Assembly (NCBI RefSeq): GCF_016865365.1
Contig: NZ_AP024469.1
Coordinates: 3,564,501-3,628,500, forward strand
Length of the DNA: 64,000 nt
Direction: 5' to 3'
Source: Geobacter sp. SVR
GTDB taxonomy: Bacteria; Desulfobacterota; Desulfuromonadia; Geobacterales; Pseudopelobacteraceae
Shown in pieces: positions 1 to 9,583 of the stretch (position 1 is the first letter of the stretch; each line of letters opens with the position of its first letter). Both the position numbers and the translations under genes were made by a program. The notes beneath the pieces were generated by a model. It made no database searches. It had not been told where the DNA came from and worked only from the letters and a program-made list of their open reading frames with translations.

Positions 1-2920
1 ACTCTCCCGCATACATCCGTATCATCTCGTCCACCAGACCGGCCAGGCTGTTGTCACGCGCGGCGGTTATCCCGTCTTCTTCCCGGCGCAGCCGGGCATC
101 GATCCTGCCGGCCGACCCGGTTACGGCCCAGGCATCGACCCAGCACATGCTGCGATTCAGCGACAGCTTCCCCTCGCGCATCTCGACCAGATGATCGTCC
201 CCCAGGAGACGCCGCAGGCGCGACAGGGCCATCTTGAGCGAACTGTAAGCGGCGTCCCCCATGGCGGACGGCCACAGCGCCTCGCAGAGCCAGTCGGCCG
301 GCACCTCCCGGCCGCCATGAACGATGAGCGCCTTGAGCAGGGAAAGAGGCTTCTCCTGTTTCTTGCCGCTGAATACCAGGCGTTCCCCATGCCGTACGAT
401 TTCGAAACGCCCCAGGGTGTGGATCCGCAACGGCCAGGGCCAATCCCGGCTTTCCGCATGGCTGGCTTGGGGAGCCAGCCGGTGCCGTTTGATCAGCGCC
501 CGGACATACTCCGGTTCGATATCGGCTTCCAATGCCCTGGAGCAAAGCGCGGCCATGATACGGGGGTTCCAGAAATGGTGCATCATGATCCGGTGCTGGC
601 TGCCGAGCTGCATAGCCTGCTGCAGATGCTGCATCCCCCCGGCCCGGTCCTTCTCCCTGAATTCCATCCAGGCCATGATGCACCAGTACATGTACTGGAC
701 ATAGGCGCAATGGATGGCATTTCCCGTACCTACAGCGTCCAGGCTCCGCCCGGCTTCCTCCTGCCGCCCCAGCTCGGAGAGCAGCTGCGCCCTGGCAATG
801 ACATTGATGGCAATCTCGACAGGGGCTCCCAGGCTCCTGGTCAATACCAGGGCGGTTTCCACATGCTCCAGTGCTGCCTGGCTGTTCCCTGCCAGAATGT
901 GCTTCCACCCCATGATCTGGTTGTTGACGATAGGATAGATGAGGCCTTCCGCCCCCTGAAGCGCAGCTATCCGTTCGAGGAAACCATCGACCACCTTGCG
1001 TTCGAAATCGATGAAACCGGCCAGGGCCCCATAGAAGAGCATGTAGATATCGTACACATGCATGCCGGTGGAATCGGCACAGTCCAATGCCAGGGCGACT
1101 CCCTCGAGGCATTCCTTTTTGCTTGCCGTAAGACCATGGTATGAAGCGCTCAGCAGGCGCCACAGCACCAGCTCCAGGCCTGCGGTATCTCCGCGTTTCC
1201 TTGTCGGGGGATCGATTATATCCAGCAGGACCTTTGCCTTGACCAGCTGTCCGGTCTTGGTGTAGTGCAGCAGCAGAAAATTGCCGATCGTCAGGAGGCT
1301 CTCAAACTTCAGGGCACCATGCCGGAGCAATGCTTCGGCCCGCTCCTCGTAAAAAACGACGTTCCGGTGCCATGGCTGCCTGAAGCTGAAACTGAGCAGG
1401 ATCACGCCGGTTATGCGCGCCTGCATGTCCTGGGGCAGCGCGTCCACCTGCTGTTCCATGTCGGCTGTCAGCCACACAATCTGCTGGTCCAGCCGGGAGA
1501 AATCCTTCCATTCGGTGATGATGCTCAGACCGATGCCCGACCAGGCCAGCAGCGCCCCGGTCGTGTCGCAGGTATGGATAAAGGCGTGGAAGGCCCGGCT
1601 GTAGCTTTGTTCTCCGGCACGAAGATCAAAGGGGTGAACAGCCACCCCCTGCCAGTAAAGCACGTGCGGATCACGCTCCAGCGTTTCCTGGGGCAGATGG
1701 GACAGCCACTGCAGCAGGGTCCTGTTTCTCCCCTGCTCGATCAGGGACTGGGCAGAGACGAGGATGACTTCGACGATACCGTCGAAATCCCGTGATTCGG
1801 CCAGAAGCTCGACCGCTTCAGCTACGGAATTCATCTCCAGCAAAAGAGCGGAGCTGGACTGCAGGATCCCGGACAGCTCGCTCGCGGTGAACAATCCCCG
1901 GGCCCTGGCGCGCAGAAAATCGCGAAAAAGGGGGTGATACTGGTAGACCGGCGTGTTCCCGGGGATCCAGTACGTAAAATAATGATTGCGGCTCAACTCG
2001 GTCAGGATGCTGGCGGCCCCGGACATGCCGGTAAGCCGTTCAGCCATGCCTGCAGTCAGGGAGGGGCAAAAGGAGGTCATAAGCAGAAAACGCTGTGTAT
2101 CAGCAGGGGTCCTGCCGAATATCTCGCTGGCGAAATAATCGAACATCTCCTGCTGGGCATGGCTGTCGGAGATACTGCTGCCATGGTACTGCTGCAGGAT
2201 GCTCTCCTTCATCAGGACGAGTCCGGCGGCCCAGCCGTCGGTCAGATGGTGCAGGTTTTCGGCGGCCTCCCCCAACTCCATGCCGGATCCGTCCCGGTGC
2301 AGCATCTCCAGAGACTCATCCAGGGTAAAACGCAGATCGTTCCACCCCAACAGGGCCATCCGCCTGTTGGCGCGCAAACGGGCGAACGGCGGGGGAAAAC
2401 CATACCGGCTGATGGCGATGACCGTGCATCCCTTCGAGAGGGCGTCGATCCCGTGCTGCAGCATGCTATGGAACGACGCATCCTGAGGCAGCTCCTGGTA
2501 GTTATCCAGCACGAGGACGGGACATTGTTCTGAACCGTCCGGCACCTGGAGGGACATCCGCAGGCACAGTTCTTCAAAGAAGCGACGGGTGAACGTTTCG
2601 GTTTTGGGGCGGTATTCGGGCGTGAAGAGCGGCAGGCGCTTCTTCCGCCGGTTCATTCTGGCTTCCGCCTGTCCGAGGTAATAAAAGAACGTGGCCAGGT
2701 CAGCGTCACCGCTGTCGATCTGGTACCAGATGCAGGGAATCTCGCGGGATTCGAGCCAGCTGGCGATGAGGGAGGTCTTGCCGGAGCCGGCCGGAGCGGA
2801 CAGCCAGAGCAGCGATGTGTCCCTGCCTTTGTCCAGCAGGCTGAACAAGCGCTCACGCTGAACGATATCCGCGACACCCGGAGGGGTGATTTTCGCTATG
2901 GATGCAGATTCACGGTTCAT
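1..2920 (-). CDS. STAND/MalT-like ATPase transcriptional regulator with C-terminal SARP/BTAD-type winged helix (partial)
   Basis: An uninterrupted reading frame runs on the minus strand from ATG at 2920 off the left edge (973 codons visible, no stop). The N-terminus carries a P-loop (APAGSGKTSL, about residues 43-52) and an LVLDNY Walker-B-like motif near 140, as in MalT/LuxR-type STAND ATPases. A long helical, TPR-like middle follows. Near residues 855-950 is a SARP/OmpR-type DNA-binding domain (LRIHTLGRFEIVRHGERLVF, then LLKALIVHGGREV, ALWP, LKMALSRLRRLLGDD). The order ATPase - helical repeats - winged helix is typical of signal-responsive activators whose ligand is sensed through the repeats. 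The gene is divergent from the FetAB-like pair, which may be a target (inference). No good Shine-Dalgarno is seen at 2920, so the start is approximate. Confidence 0.85.
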   Translation of the reverse strand, partial: MNRESASIAKITPPGVADIVQRERLFSLLDKGRDTSLLWLSAPAGSGKTSLIASWLESREIPCIWYQIDSGDADLATFFYYLGQAEARMNRRKKRLPLFTPEYRPKTETFTRRFFEELCLRMSLQVPDGSEQCPVLVLDNYQELPQDASFHSMLQHGIDALSKGCTVIAISRYGFPPPFARLRANRRMALLGWNDLRFTLDESLEMLHRDGSGMELGEAAENLHHLTDGWAAGLVLMKESILQQYHGSSISDSHAQQEMFDYFASEIFGRTPADTQRFLLMTSFCPSLTAGMAERLTGMSGAASILTELSRNHYFTYWIPGNTPVYQYHPLFRDFLRARARGLFTASELSGILQSSSALLLEMNSVAEAVELLAESRDFDGIVEVILVSAQSLIEQGRNRTLLQWLSHLPQETLERDPHVLYWQGVAVHPFDLRAGEQSYSRAFHAFIHTCDTTGALLAWSGIGLSIITEWKDFSRLDQQIVWLTADMEQQVDALPQDMQARITGVILLSFSFRQPWHRNVVFYEERAEALLRHGALKFESLLTIGNFLLLHYTKTGQLVKAKVLLDIIDPPTRKRGDTAGLELVLWRLLSASYHGLTASKKECLEGVALALDCADSTGMHVYDIYMLFYGALAGFIDFERKVVDGFLERIAALQGAEGLIYPIVNNQIMGWKHILAGNSQAALEHVETALVLTRSLGAPVEIAINVIARAQLLSELGRQEEAGRSLDAVGTGNAIHCAYVQYMYWCIMAWMEFREKDRAGGMQHLQQAMQLGSQHRIMMHHFWNPRIMAALCSRALEADIEPEYVRALIKRHRLAPQASHAESRDWPWPLRIHTLGRFEIVRHGERLVFSGKKQEKPLSLLKALIVHGGREVPADWLCEALWPSAMGDAAYSSLKMALSRLRRLLGDDHLVEMREGKLSLNRSMCWVDAWAVTGSAGRIDARLRREEDGITAARDNSLAGLVDEMIRMYAGE

Positions 2921-3184
2921 GTTCAGCAATCACAGTGGCAGCAGACGCTTGTAATCGGATGCAGGGAAGGTGCTTTTGTATCACTTCAATGTGACATATA
3001 AAAGCTTTTTTATCTTGTATTCAGCCATGTCACCAAACAGAATCGGGTCCGTAACATCGGGACATTTCATGCCATCCAAAGCACTTCCCTATGGTAGTAT
3101 GTCGTCAAACTTAATGAATATCATCTTTCGTCGGTATGTATCGGGTATAGTATCAGCATGGCTGGGCAGCAGAGGAATGGATCA

Positions 3185-3976
3185 ATGGGATATGGCGACA
3201 AGACTCAAAGCGGGACAAGAGTCACACTCGAAAGGGTGGGCGTTGTCAGGAAGAGCAAGGGGCAGGATACCACTATCCTCCATGACATATCATTCGACGC
3301 CCTTGCCGGGGAAATAACCACGATAGTAGGCCCGTCGGGGAGTGGGAAAAGTACCCTGATCCGGCTGATCAACCGCCTTGATGAGCCTTCTTCCGGCACC
3401 ATTTCATTGAACGGAGAAAGTATCACGGCCATGGATCCGCTCTCTCTGCGTCGACGGGTCGCCATGGTACTGCAAAAGCCGTTCATGTTCGAAGGGACCG
3501 TTCTGGACAATCTGCAGCGCCCCTTTCTCTATCGCAGGGAGATTCCCCCGCATGGTACGAGCGAGAAAGTCGAGCGCGTCCTCAGCCTTGCCAAGCTCTC
3601 GCCAAAATTGCTGGAGCGGGATGCCCGTTCCCTTTCCGGCGGCGAGCAACAGCGGGTCAACCTGGCTCGGGCACTGATCGGCTATCCGGAGGTATTGCTG
3701 CTGGACGAACCCACAAGCGCCCTGGACCGCCCCACTGCCGATCATTTGGCGGCGACCCTGCATGACGTCTGCCGTTCCGAAGAGCTGGCCATTATCATGG
3801 TAACCCATGACCTCCGCCTGGCCGAACATACCGCATACCACCTGATATACCTCGAACAGGGGCGGATTGTCGAAGCGGGCAACGCTGCCGAGCTGTGGAG
3901 GCAGCCTAAGACGGAAGCATTCCGCCGCTTTCTGGCCGAACCGGTATGGAAGGAGAACCCCCAGCATGGAAAATAA
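3185..3976 (+). CDS. FetA/YbbL-like ABC transporter ATPase
   Basis: About 263 residues. Walker A GPSGSGKST, Q-loop VLQKPFMF, signature SLSGGEQQRVNLARAL, Walker B VLLLDEPTSALD and the switch His in MVTHDLRLAEH are all present, so this is a complete nucleotide-binding subunit of the PstB/YbbL type. It overlaps the UPF0014 (FetB) permease gene by 11 bases, which is the diagnostic FetAB arrangement. In E. coli FetAB is linked to iron export and peroxide resistance; the substrate here is inferred from that. The ATG at 3185 is preferred over 3158 because AGAGGAA lies seven bases ahead of it. Confidence 0.85.
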   Translation: MGYGDKTQSGTRVTLERVGVVRKSKGQDTTILHDISFDALAGEITTIVGPSGSGKSTLIRLINRLDEPSSGTISLNGESITAMDPLSLRRRVAMVLQKPFMFEGTVLDNLQRPFLYRREIPPHGTSEKVERVLSLAKLSPKLLERDARSLSGGEQQRVNLARALIGYPEVLLLDEPTSALDRPTADHLAATLHDVCRSEELAIIMVTHDLRLAEHTAYHLIYLEQGRIVEAGNAAELWRQPKTEAFRRFLAEPVWKENPQHGK

Positions 3977-4748
3977 TCACGTTGTCCCCATGGACCTGCT
4001 GCAGCTCTCCTGCGCCTACGGACTGATCCTGTTATCGATAGCCTTGACTCGCCTGCGCAAGATTGGTCAGGAAAAACAACTCCTTTGGGCATCAATCCGC
4101 ATGGTCCTCCAGTTGCTGGCGGTGGGGTATCTGCTTCATGTGGTATTTACCGTACGTTCTCCCCTGCCAGTCGTTCTGATGCTTCTGGCCATGACCGGCT
4201 TCTCACTTCAGGTTGCCGGCACCCGCATAAAGAAGCGGATGCCGCATTTCTACCGGGTGGCGGGCTCCTCCATCATCATCGGATGTGGCGGGGTGACCTT
4301 CTATTTCTGCTCGCTGGTCGTCGGGTACACCCCCTGGTTCGATCCGCGCTACCTGATCCCGCTGGCCGGCATGATCATTGGCAATGCCATGAACGGCGCC
4401 AGCCTGGCGGCCGAGCGGCTGACATCGGAAATGTATGAGCGCCGGGAGGAGATTGAAACGGCCCTCTGCCTGGGAGCGACCACGCGGCAGGCTGCCGAAC
4501 CGGCAGTACGCGCTGCGTACGCCGCCTCCCTGATCCCGACCATGAACACCATGGCTGCCACCGGTATCGTGGCCCTGCCGGGCATGATGACCGGCCAGAT
4601 CCTCTCGGGAACGGAGCCGATTGTCGCGGTCCGCTATCAGATCGCCATCATGTGTGCCATCACCGGTGCGGTGGCCATCACTTCGTTTATGCTTCTCCTG
4701 CAGGGATACCGGCACTACTTTACCGAGGCTCACCAGTTGAAGGGATAG
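3966..4748 (+). CDS. FetB/UPF0014-family membrane permease
   Basis: About 260 residues with roughly seven hydrophobic segments and the family landmarks IRMVLQLLAVGYLL, GMIIGNAMNGASLA, LGATTRQAAEPAVRAA and GIVALPGMMTGQIL. These match the UPF0014 family, the permease half of the FetAB metal exporter. The ATG at 3966 lies inside the end of the upstream ATPase gene and is preceded by AAGGAGA, so the two are translationally coupled. Iron or another metal is the likely substrate by family knowledge; nothing in the sequence fixes it. Confidence 0.85.
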   Translation: MENNHVVPMDLLQLSCAYGLILLSIALTRLRKIGQEKQLLWASIRMVLQLLAVGYLLHVVFTVRSPLPVVLMLLAMTGFSLQVAGTRIKKRMPHFYRVAGSSIIIGCGGVTFYFCSLVVGYTPWFDPRYLIPLAGMIIGNAMNGASLAAERLTSEMYERREEIETALCLGATTRQAAEPAVRAAYAASLIPTMNTMAATGIVALPGMMTGQILSGTEPIVAVRYQIAIMCAITGAVAITSFMLLLQGYRHYFTEAHQLKG

Positions 4749-4964
4749 ATCCGGCAGGATCCATCATCCCTGCTGTGCGCACTCTGCATTCACCTGACAC
4801 ACATGCCCTCATCCATATCGCACTCCCTGGCATCGCCTCCGTTCTTGCCATACTGAACCGAAGCTGCTCAATGTAGCAGCATCAGCCCTGAAAACAGTAC
4901 ATTCAAACCAGGATGCTGGCGTCCGTATTTAGGACTTGTCCTCATTAGACGTCGATGCTATGTT

Positions 4965-4980
4965 GTTATGACATCATAAC
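4965..4980. promoter_or_regulatory. Palindromic operator candidate ahead of the GntR gene
   Basis: GTTATGA-CA-TCATAAC is a perfect inverted repeat (7-base arms, 2-base spacer) ending 26 bases before the GTG start of the GntR regulator. Position and symmetry suggest an autoregulatory GntR/HutC operator; binding is inferred. Confidence 0.5.
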
Positions 4981-5006
4981 CTTTAGCCCTAAGAGGAAAT
5001 AAGCCT

Positions 5007-5753
5007 GTGCTGGATCCAGAAAGCCGAATGCCGCTTTACCACCAGATCGAGAATCACCTCAGGGAGATCATCGAGAACGGCACATGGAAGGCCGGAGAAG
5101 CGATCCCCCCCGAGAGGCTGCTGATCGAGCAGTATGGGGTCAGCAGGATCACGATCCGCCAAGCCCTGGCAAATCTCGTGGCTGCCGGGCTGCTTTACCG
5201 GAAACATGGCCGGGGGACCTTTGTGGCTGGTTTGCAGGATCGGCCCATAACCGAATCGCTTGCCAATCTGACGGGACATCTGGAAGAGCTGCAATTGCGC
5301 GGACTCGATCTCCAGGTCGAGGTGCTGGCGCTGGAGATCCGCCCGATGACCGCCGAGGTGGCGGAGGCTCTTCAGCGTGATCCGGGTGCTGACGGGTGGT
5401 ATCTGTACCGGATCGTTACCGTCGAACAGCAACCGCTCATGCTCTCGACCATCTGGCTGCCCTGTGACCTGGAAATAGAGCTGAACGAGAACGTCCTGAA
5501 ACAGCACGGTATGGCGCTGTTGCTGACCAACCACGGTATATTCCCCCTGCGAGGCAGCCAGCGGATCGGCGCCACGAGCGCCGGCCCGGAGGAGGCCCGC
5601 CTGCTGGGCATCCGGGCAGGAGAGGCGGTATTGCGTGTCAGCAGGGTGATCCTTGGCGCCGCAGACCGCCCGCTCGTATGGTTCAGGACACTATATCGCT
5701 CCGATCGTTACGAATACGAAGTGGAGCTGAAGAGAGGCAGATCGCAAGCATGA
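5007..5753 (+). CDS. GntR-family regulator, HutC/UTRA subfamily
   Basis: 248 residues. The N-terminal winged helix (about 5-70) reads PLYHQIENHLREII, IPPERLLIEQYGVSRITIRQ and YRKHGRGTFV, the GntR/HutC hallmark. Residues about 90-240 form a UTRA ligand-binding domain. Translation starts at GTG 5007 behind AAGAGGAAAT. The stop overlaps the TauE gene by four bases (ATGA), so the regulator and transporter are one operon, and it probably controls that transporter through the palindrome at 4965-4980. The effector cannot be read from sequence. Confidence 0.88.
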   Translation: MLDPESRMPLYHQIENHLREIIENGTWKAGEAIPPERLLIEQYGVSRITIRQALANLVAAGLLYRKHGRGTFVAGLQDRPITESLANLTGHLEELQLRGLDLQVEVLALEIRPMTAEVAEALQRDPGADGWYLYRIVTVEQQPLMLSTIWLPCDLEIELNENVLKQHGMALLLTNHGIFPLRGSQRIGATSAGPEEARLLGIRAGEAVLRVSRVILGAADRPLVWFRTLYRSDRYEYEVELKRGRSQA

Positions 5754-6583
5754 TTACGACCACACTGGAGATATTTTTAATCGCCATATCGGCCGGCATT
5801 GTCGGCTCGATCCTGGGACTGGGGGGTGGGATCATCATCGTGCCAGCCCTGACCCTGCTGTTCGGCGTACCGATGCGCACGGCCGTGGCGGCCTCGACAG
5901 TTTCCATCATTGCCACTTCGACCGGCGCGGCAGTGGCCTACCTGCACGACCGGCTGTCCAACGTACGGGTAGCCATGTGGCTGGAAATGGGGACAGCCAC
6001 CGGGGCGCTGAGCGGGGCTCTGGTAGCCGGCTACCTCAACCAGCGCCTGCTGTTCATGATGTTTGGCCTGCTGCTGGCCTATTCCGGCTACAACATGTTC
6101 AAAACCCGCAAGGCGGAACTGCCGGGCGATGTACAGCCCGACAGGGTATCGAAACGACTGCGCCTCGGCGGTTCCTACCACGACCAGGCGCTCAACACCC
6201 GGGTGGGCTATCAGGTGACCAGGTGCATTCCCGGCCTGATCATCATGTATTTTTCAGGAGCCGCGGCAGGCATTCTCGGTATCGGTGCCGGCATTTTCAA
6301 GGTACCTGCAATGGATCAGGTGATGCGCATGCCCTTCAAGGTTTCGACCGCCACCTCAAACTTCATGATCGGGGTAACCGCTGCTTCCGGCGCGGTGGTC
6401 TATTTCGCCCGGGGCGATGTGAAACCGCTGATTGCAGGACCGGTGGTGTTGGGGGTATTGCTGGGCGCGCTGGTGGGGGCACGGCTGATGGTCAGGATGA
6501 ACACGACCACCATCCGCAAGCTCTTCATCCCGTTGATAATTTACACAGCCATTCTCATGATGTACAAGGGGATCAGCCACTGA
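5750..6583 (+). CDS. TauE/SafE-family anion exporter/permease
   Basis: About 277 residues with eight or so membrane segments and two family repeats (SAGIVGSILGLGGGIIIVPAL near the N-terminus and AGILGIGAGIFKVPAM in the second half). The family transports sulfite, sulfoacetate, taurine-derived or other organic anions. The ATG at 5750 overlaps the GntR stop (ATGA). The gene is followed with a one-base overlap by a DUF1634 protein, a common TauE partner. The substrate is unknown; control by the upstream GntR protein suggests an organic sulfonate or similar inducer. Confidence 0.88.
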   Translation: MITTTLEIFLIAISAGIVGSILGLGGGIIIVPALTLLFGVPMRTAVAASTVSIIATSTGAAVAYLHDRLSNVRVAMWLEMGTATGALSGALVAGYLNQRLLFMMFGLLLAYSGYNMFKTRKAELPGDVQPDRVSKRLRLGGSYHDQALNTRVGYQVTRCIPGLIIMYFSGAAAGILGIGAGIFKVPAMDQVMRMPFKVSTATSNFMIGVTAASGAVVYFARGDVKPLIAGPVVLGVLLGALVGARLMVRMNTTTIRKLFIPLIIYTAILMMYKGISH

Positions 6584-6894
6584 TGAACGTCGAACACCAG
6601 GAAAATAATGGAGTTATGCCGATAGAAATGATTCTGGCCCGCCTGCTGCGCACCGGCTCCATCATCGCCGCCGTGCTGCTGGCCACCGGGATTGCAGCCA
6701 TGCTGCTGACAGGCGCGGACTTTGCGCCGCGGCTCATCACCGCCGGCCTGGTCGTGCTCCTGGGGACACCGATCATGCGGGTACTGGTTTCCGGGCTGGT
6801 CTTCTACCGGGAAAAGGATTGGCTTTTCACCCTGTTCTGCCTGATCGTGCTCTGTTCCCTCGCTGCCGGCGTGATGCTGGGCCGGGTTGAATAA
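6583..6894 (+). CDS. DUF1634 small membrane protein, TauE partner
   Basis: 103 residues with three hydrophobic segments (IIAAVLLATGIAAMLL, LITAGLVVLLGTPIMRVLV, LFTLFCLIVLCSLAAGVML). The motif GTPIMRVLVSG is characteristic of DUF1634, which is regularly encoded next to TauE/SafE transporters. The ATG overlaps the TauE stop by one base (TGATG). It is probably an accessory membrane subunit; no enzymatic residues are visible. Confidence 0.8.
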   Translation: MNVEHQENNGVMPIEMILARLLRTGSIIAAVLLATGIAAMLLTGADFAPRLITAGLVVLLGTPIMRVLVSGLVFYREKDWLFTLFCLIVLCSLAAGVMLGRVE

Positions 6895-7007
6895 CGGGCT
6901 CACGGTCCGGCCGAGCGCTGCCGTGCTCGCCCTCCGTTCCCGACCATCCTGTCCCCGGCTCTCATACGCCGGCCCTCCTCCAAGCACAAGAACCGATCCT
7001 TCGCATT

Positions 7008-7026
7008 GCCGCCGTCAGTCGGCGGC
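7008..7026. terminator. Weak stem-loop between convergent genes
   Basis: GCCGCCG-TCAGT-CGGCGGC forms a seven-base-pair GC stem between the DUF1634 gene (plus) and the glycosyltransferase gene (minus). No U-tract follows on either strand, so it may only slow transcription. The rest of 6895-7034 shows nothing recognisable. Confidence 0.35.
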
Positions 7027-7034
7027 GCCCCCGA

Positions 7035-8039
7035 TCATGCCAGCGAACGGTACAGATTCAGGTAGGCTTCGGCCTCTCGTACCGGATCGTGATTCTCGCG
7101 GATGTATCGCTCGGCATTGGTTCCAATTACGATCCGAAGGGCGCGGTCGCCGAGAATCTCGACCAATCTGTCGCGTAACCCCTCTTCGCCAGCATACAGC
7201 CAGCCGGTTTCGCCGTGGCGTATCAGCGAACGGTTGCCGGGTATGTCTACAGCCAGCACCGGTCTTCCCAGAGCCATGGCCTCCATCAGGCAGTTCGGCA
7301 TTCCTTCGTAGAGCGACGTGTTGAGGACAACTCCGGCCTCCCGGTATAGAGCTCCCATCTCATGGTATGGCACTTCCCCCAGCCAGCGCACCCAGCTGGA
7401 CCGGGAGATCAGATCGAAGATCGTCGCGGCATATGCGCGGTCGATCACTCCGCCGGCTATGAGGAGCCGCAGGGGCGAACCGTTCATTCGTATTCCCTCT
7501 GTGGCGCGGATAGCACTTTCGATGTTCTTGACCGGCCGCAGCGCAGCCGGAAGCAGTACAAACGGTTTGTCGTCCGGACGGCACGCGCTGCAGATGGACT
7601 CGGCCCGGCATTCAACACCCTGGGGAATAATTGCACAGCGTCGCGCAACGCCGGGAAAATGCGCTGCAACCTGCTCCGCCTCCGTCACGCTGAAGCAGAC
7701 AATCGAATCTGCCCGCGCCAGTGCCCGGGTGGTCGACAGATGGCCACGCAGCGCATCATCGTATATGTCGCTTCCGGTGACCGTGATTACCAGTGGCCTT
7801 TTCAGCCGTTCTGCCAGGTCTGCCGCCCGTTCACCGCAATAGCGGATGTGAAAGGCATGTACGATGTCCGGCATGAACGAGAGCGCCTGCGCTTCAATTT
7901 CCTCTGGCGACACCGCATCCAGAGGAAGAATCGCAATCTCGGCGCCGGCCCGTTGAAGGTGGTGCCCGATTCGGTTGACCGTAGTGATGTTGCCGCGGAC
8001 AGGTCCGCGAGAATAGGGGGAGATGAGGATGGCACGCAT
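7035..8039 (-). CDS. Family 4-type glycosyltransferase
   Basis: About 334 residues from ATG 8039. The N-terminal Rossmann half contains RGPVRGNITTVNRIGHHLQ and DIVHAFHIRYCGERAADLA. The C-terminal half has VLLPAALRPVKN, the E-x7-E-like block NTSLYEGMPNCLMEAMALGRPVLAVDI and GETGWLY, typical of GT4 enzymes that use nucleotide sugars. It stands alone, convergent with the TauE operon. Acceptor and sugar cannot be deduced. An in-frame TTG at 8057 is possible, but neither start has a convincing ribosome site. Confidence 0.8.
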   Translation of the reverse strand: MRAILISPYSRGPVRGNITTVNRIGHHLQRAGAEIAILPLDAVSPEEIEAQALSFMPDIVHAFHIRYCGERAADLAERLKRPLVITVTGSDIYDDALRGHLSTTRALARADSIVCFSVTEAEQVAAHFPGVARRCAIIPQGVECRAESICSACRPDDKPFVLLPAALRPVKNIESAIRATEGIRMNGSPLRLLIAGGVIDRAYAATIFDLISRSSWVRWLGEVPYHEMGALYREAGVVLNTSLYEGMPNCLMEAMALGRPVLAVDIPGNRSLIRHGETGWLYAGEEGLRDRLVEILGDRALRIVIGTNAERYIRENHDPVREAEAYLNLYRSLA

Positions 8040-8197
8040 GACGGGAATATGAATCAAAAGGAATTTAGGTTCAAGACCATTCAGTCTCGAGGATAGAAAC
8101 CTGGGTCGATTTAACTTTTAAATCTTAAATGGACCCCATACTTGCATAGCAAAACAGAAGAGGGCGTTCACCTATTCCTGTTTTCCTCCTGCAGCCG

Positions 8198-9583
8198 TCA
8201 TGACTCCTTGAGGTAATCGAACAGGGTATTCAGCGCTTCGGCCAGGTTCGGATGGGTGAACACGGCGTCGCGCAGCGCGGTGTACGGCAGCCGGCCCATC
8301 ATGGCTATCTGCAGCTGGGCGATGAGTTCTCCCCCTTCGATCCCAAGAACCGCTGCACCGAGAATCTGGCCGTTCTCCGCGTCAATCACCGCCTTTAAAA
8401 ATCCTCTGGTTTCATCCGTTTCCAATGCGCGGGCCACCTGCGCCATCGGCATCTTGGCCACACTGATCCGGCGCCCCTGGGCCCGTGCCTCCGCTTCGCT
8501 GAGACCGACGCGGCCGAGCTGCGGATCGATGAACACGGTGTAGGGCACCAGTCGCCCGGAAATGGTGGCTTTCCCCTCCTCCAGGAGAAGCCGGCGAATC
8601 ACGCGGAAATCGTCATAGGAAATGTGGGTGAAGGCCGGCCCCCCTTTGATGTCGCCAAGGGCGTAAATCCCCTGTACGCTGGTCTCCAGCGTCTCGTTGA
8701 CGCGGATGAAGCCGTGCGGGTCCGTGGCAATACCGGCTGCGGAGAGGTTCAGCCGGTCGCTGTTCGGCACCCGTCCGGTAGCCACCAACAGATGTGACCC
8801 CTCCAGGTGTTCTCCTGAGCGGAGCGTCAGAGCGATCCGCGGGGGATGGGATTCGATGTCCGTCACCTCGGCGTTCAGGACTATCGTGACTCCGTCTTCC
8901 TGCAGGATTGCCTGCACCTCTTCGGCCACATCCGGATCTTCGCGTGCCAGCAGTTGTTTTCCGGAATGGATGATGGTGACTTCGCTGCCGAGGCGCCGGA
9001 AAAGCTGCCCGAACTCCAGCCCCACGTATCCGCCCCCCAAGACCAGCAGGTGCTGCGGAGTGGCATCGAGTTCCATGATGGAGGTGCTGTCCAGAAAGGG
9101 GACCTCCCGCAACCCCGGGATATTGGGAACTGAAGGGCGGCACCCGGCGTTGATGAATATCCGCGGCGCCGCAAGGGTCACTGTCTGCCCCGCTCCGGTG
9201 GAGACCAGGATCTCCCTCGGCCCGGCAAAGGCGGCCTCCCCCTCGATCAGGTCCAGGCCGGGAGTGTTCTCGATGCGCTTTTGGTTCCCGCTTCGGAAAC
9301 TGTCGACGATGTCCCGCTTGCGCTCCCGCACACGGGCCATGTCGACCTCCACAGCCCCGGTCTTGACGCCGTAATCTCCGGCACGGCGCGCCAGATAGGC
9401 GACACGGCCGCTGGCGATCATGGTCTTGCTCGGCGTACACCCTTCATTGACGCAGGTTCCGCCGATGTGCTCCCGCTCCACCAGGGCCGTTCGCAGCCCC
9501 GCGTTGGCTAGCGCCTGGCAGAGCGGCGTCCCCGCCTGGCCGGAACCGATGACAATGGCGTCATACTGTCTGGAATCATTCAT
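8198..9583 (-). CDS. MerA-like FAD-dependent pyridine nucleotide-disulfide oxidoreductase
   Basis: 461 residues. GSGQAGTPLCQALANAG binds FAD, GGTCVNEGCTPSK carries the redox-active C-x4-C, LVLGGGYVGLEFGQLFRRLG is the NAD(P)H site, YALGDIKGGPAFTH is the second FAD motif, and HPNLAEALNTLF contributes the C-terminal active-site His-Pro. There is no N-terminal metal-binding domain and no C-terminal Cys pair, so mercury reduction is unlikely. It resembles the mercuric-reductase-like class of unknown substrate. The start at 9583 has GGAGGTG upstream and overlaps the NTF2-like gene by four bases (ATGA). Confidence 0.85.
   Translation of the reverse strand: MNDSRQYDAIVIGSGQAGTPLCQALANAGLRTALVEREHIGGTCVNEGCTPSKTMIASGRVAYLARRAGDYGVKTGAVEVDMARVRERKRDIVDSFRSGNQKRIENTPGLDLIEGEAAFAGPREILVSTGAGQTVTLAAPRIFINAGCRPSVPNIPGLREVPFLDSTSIMELDATPQHLLVLGGGYVGLEFGQLFRRLGSEVTIIHSGKQLLAREDPDVAEEVQAILQEDGVTIVLNAEVTDIESHPPRIALTLRSGEHLEGSHLLVATGRVPNSDRLNLSAAGIATDPHGFIRVNETLETSVQGIYALGDIKGGPAFTHISYDDFRVIRRLLLEEGKATISGRLVPYTVFIDPQLGRVGLSEAEARAQGRRISVAKMPMAQVARALETDETRGFLKAVIDAENGQILGAAVLGIEGGELIAQLQIAMMGRLPYTALRDAVFTHPNLAEALNTLFDYLKES

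Noticed and set aside
8198-9583. Mercuric reductase
   Set aside because: The C-terminal vicinal Cys pair and any merR/merT/merP neighbours are absent; only the general flavoprotein fold is shared.
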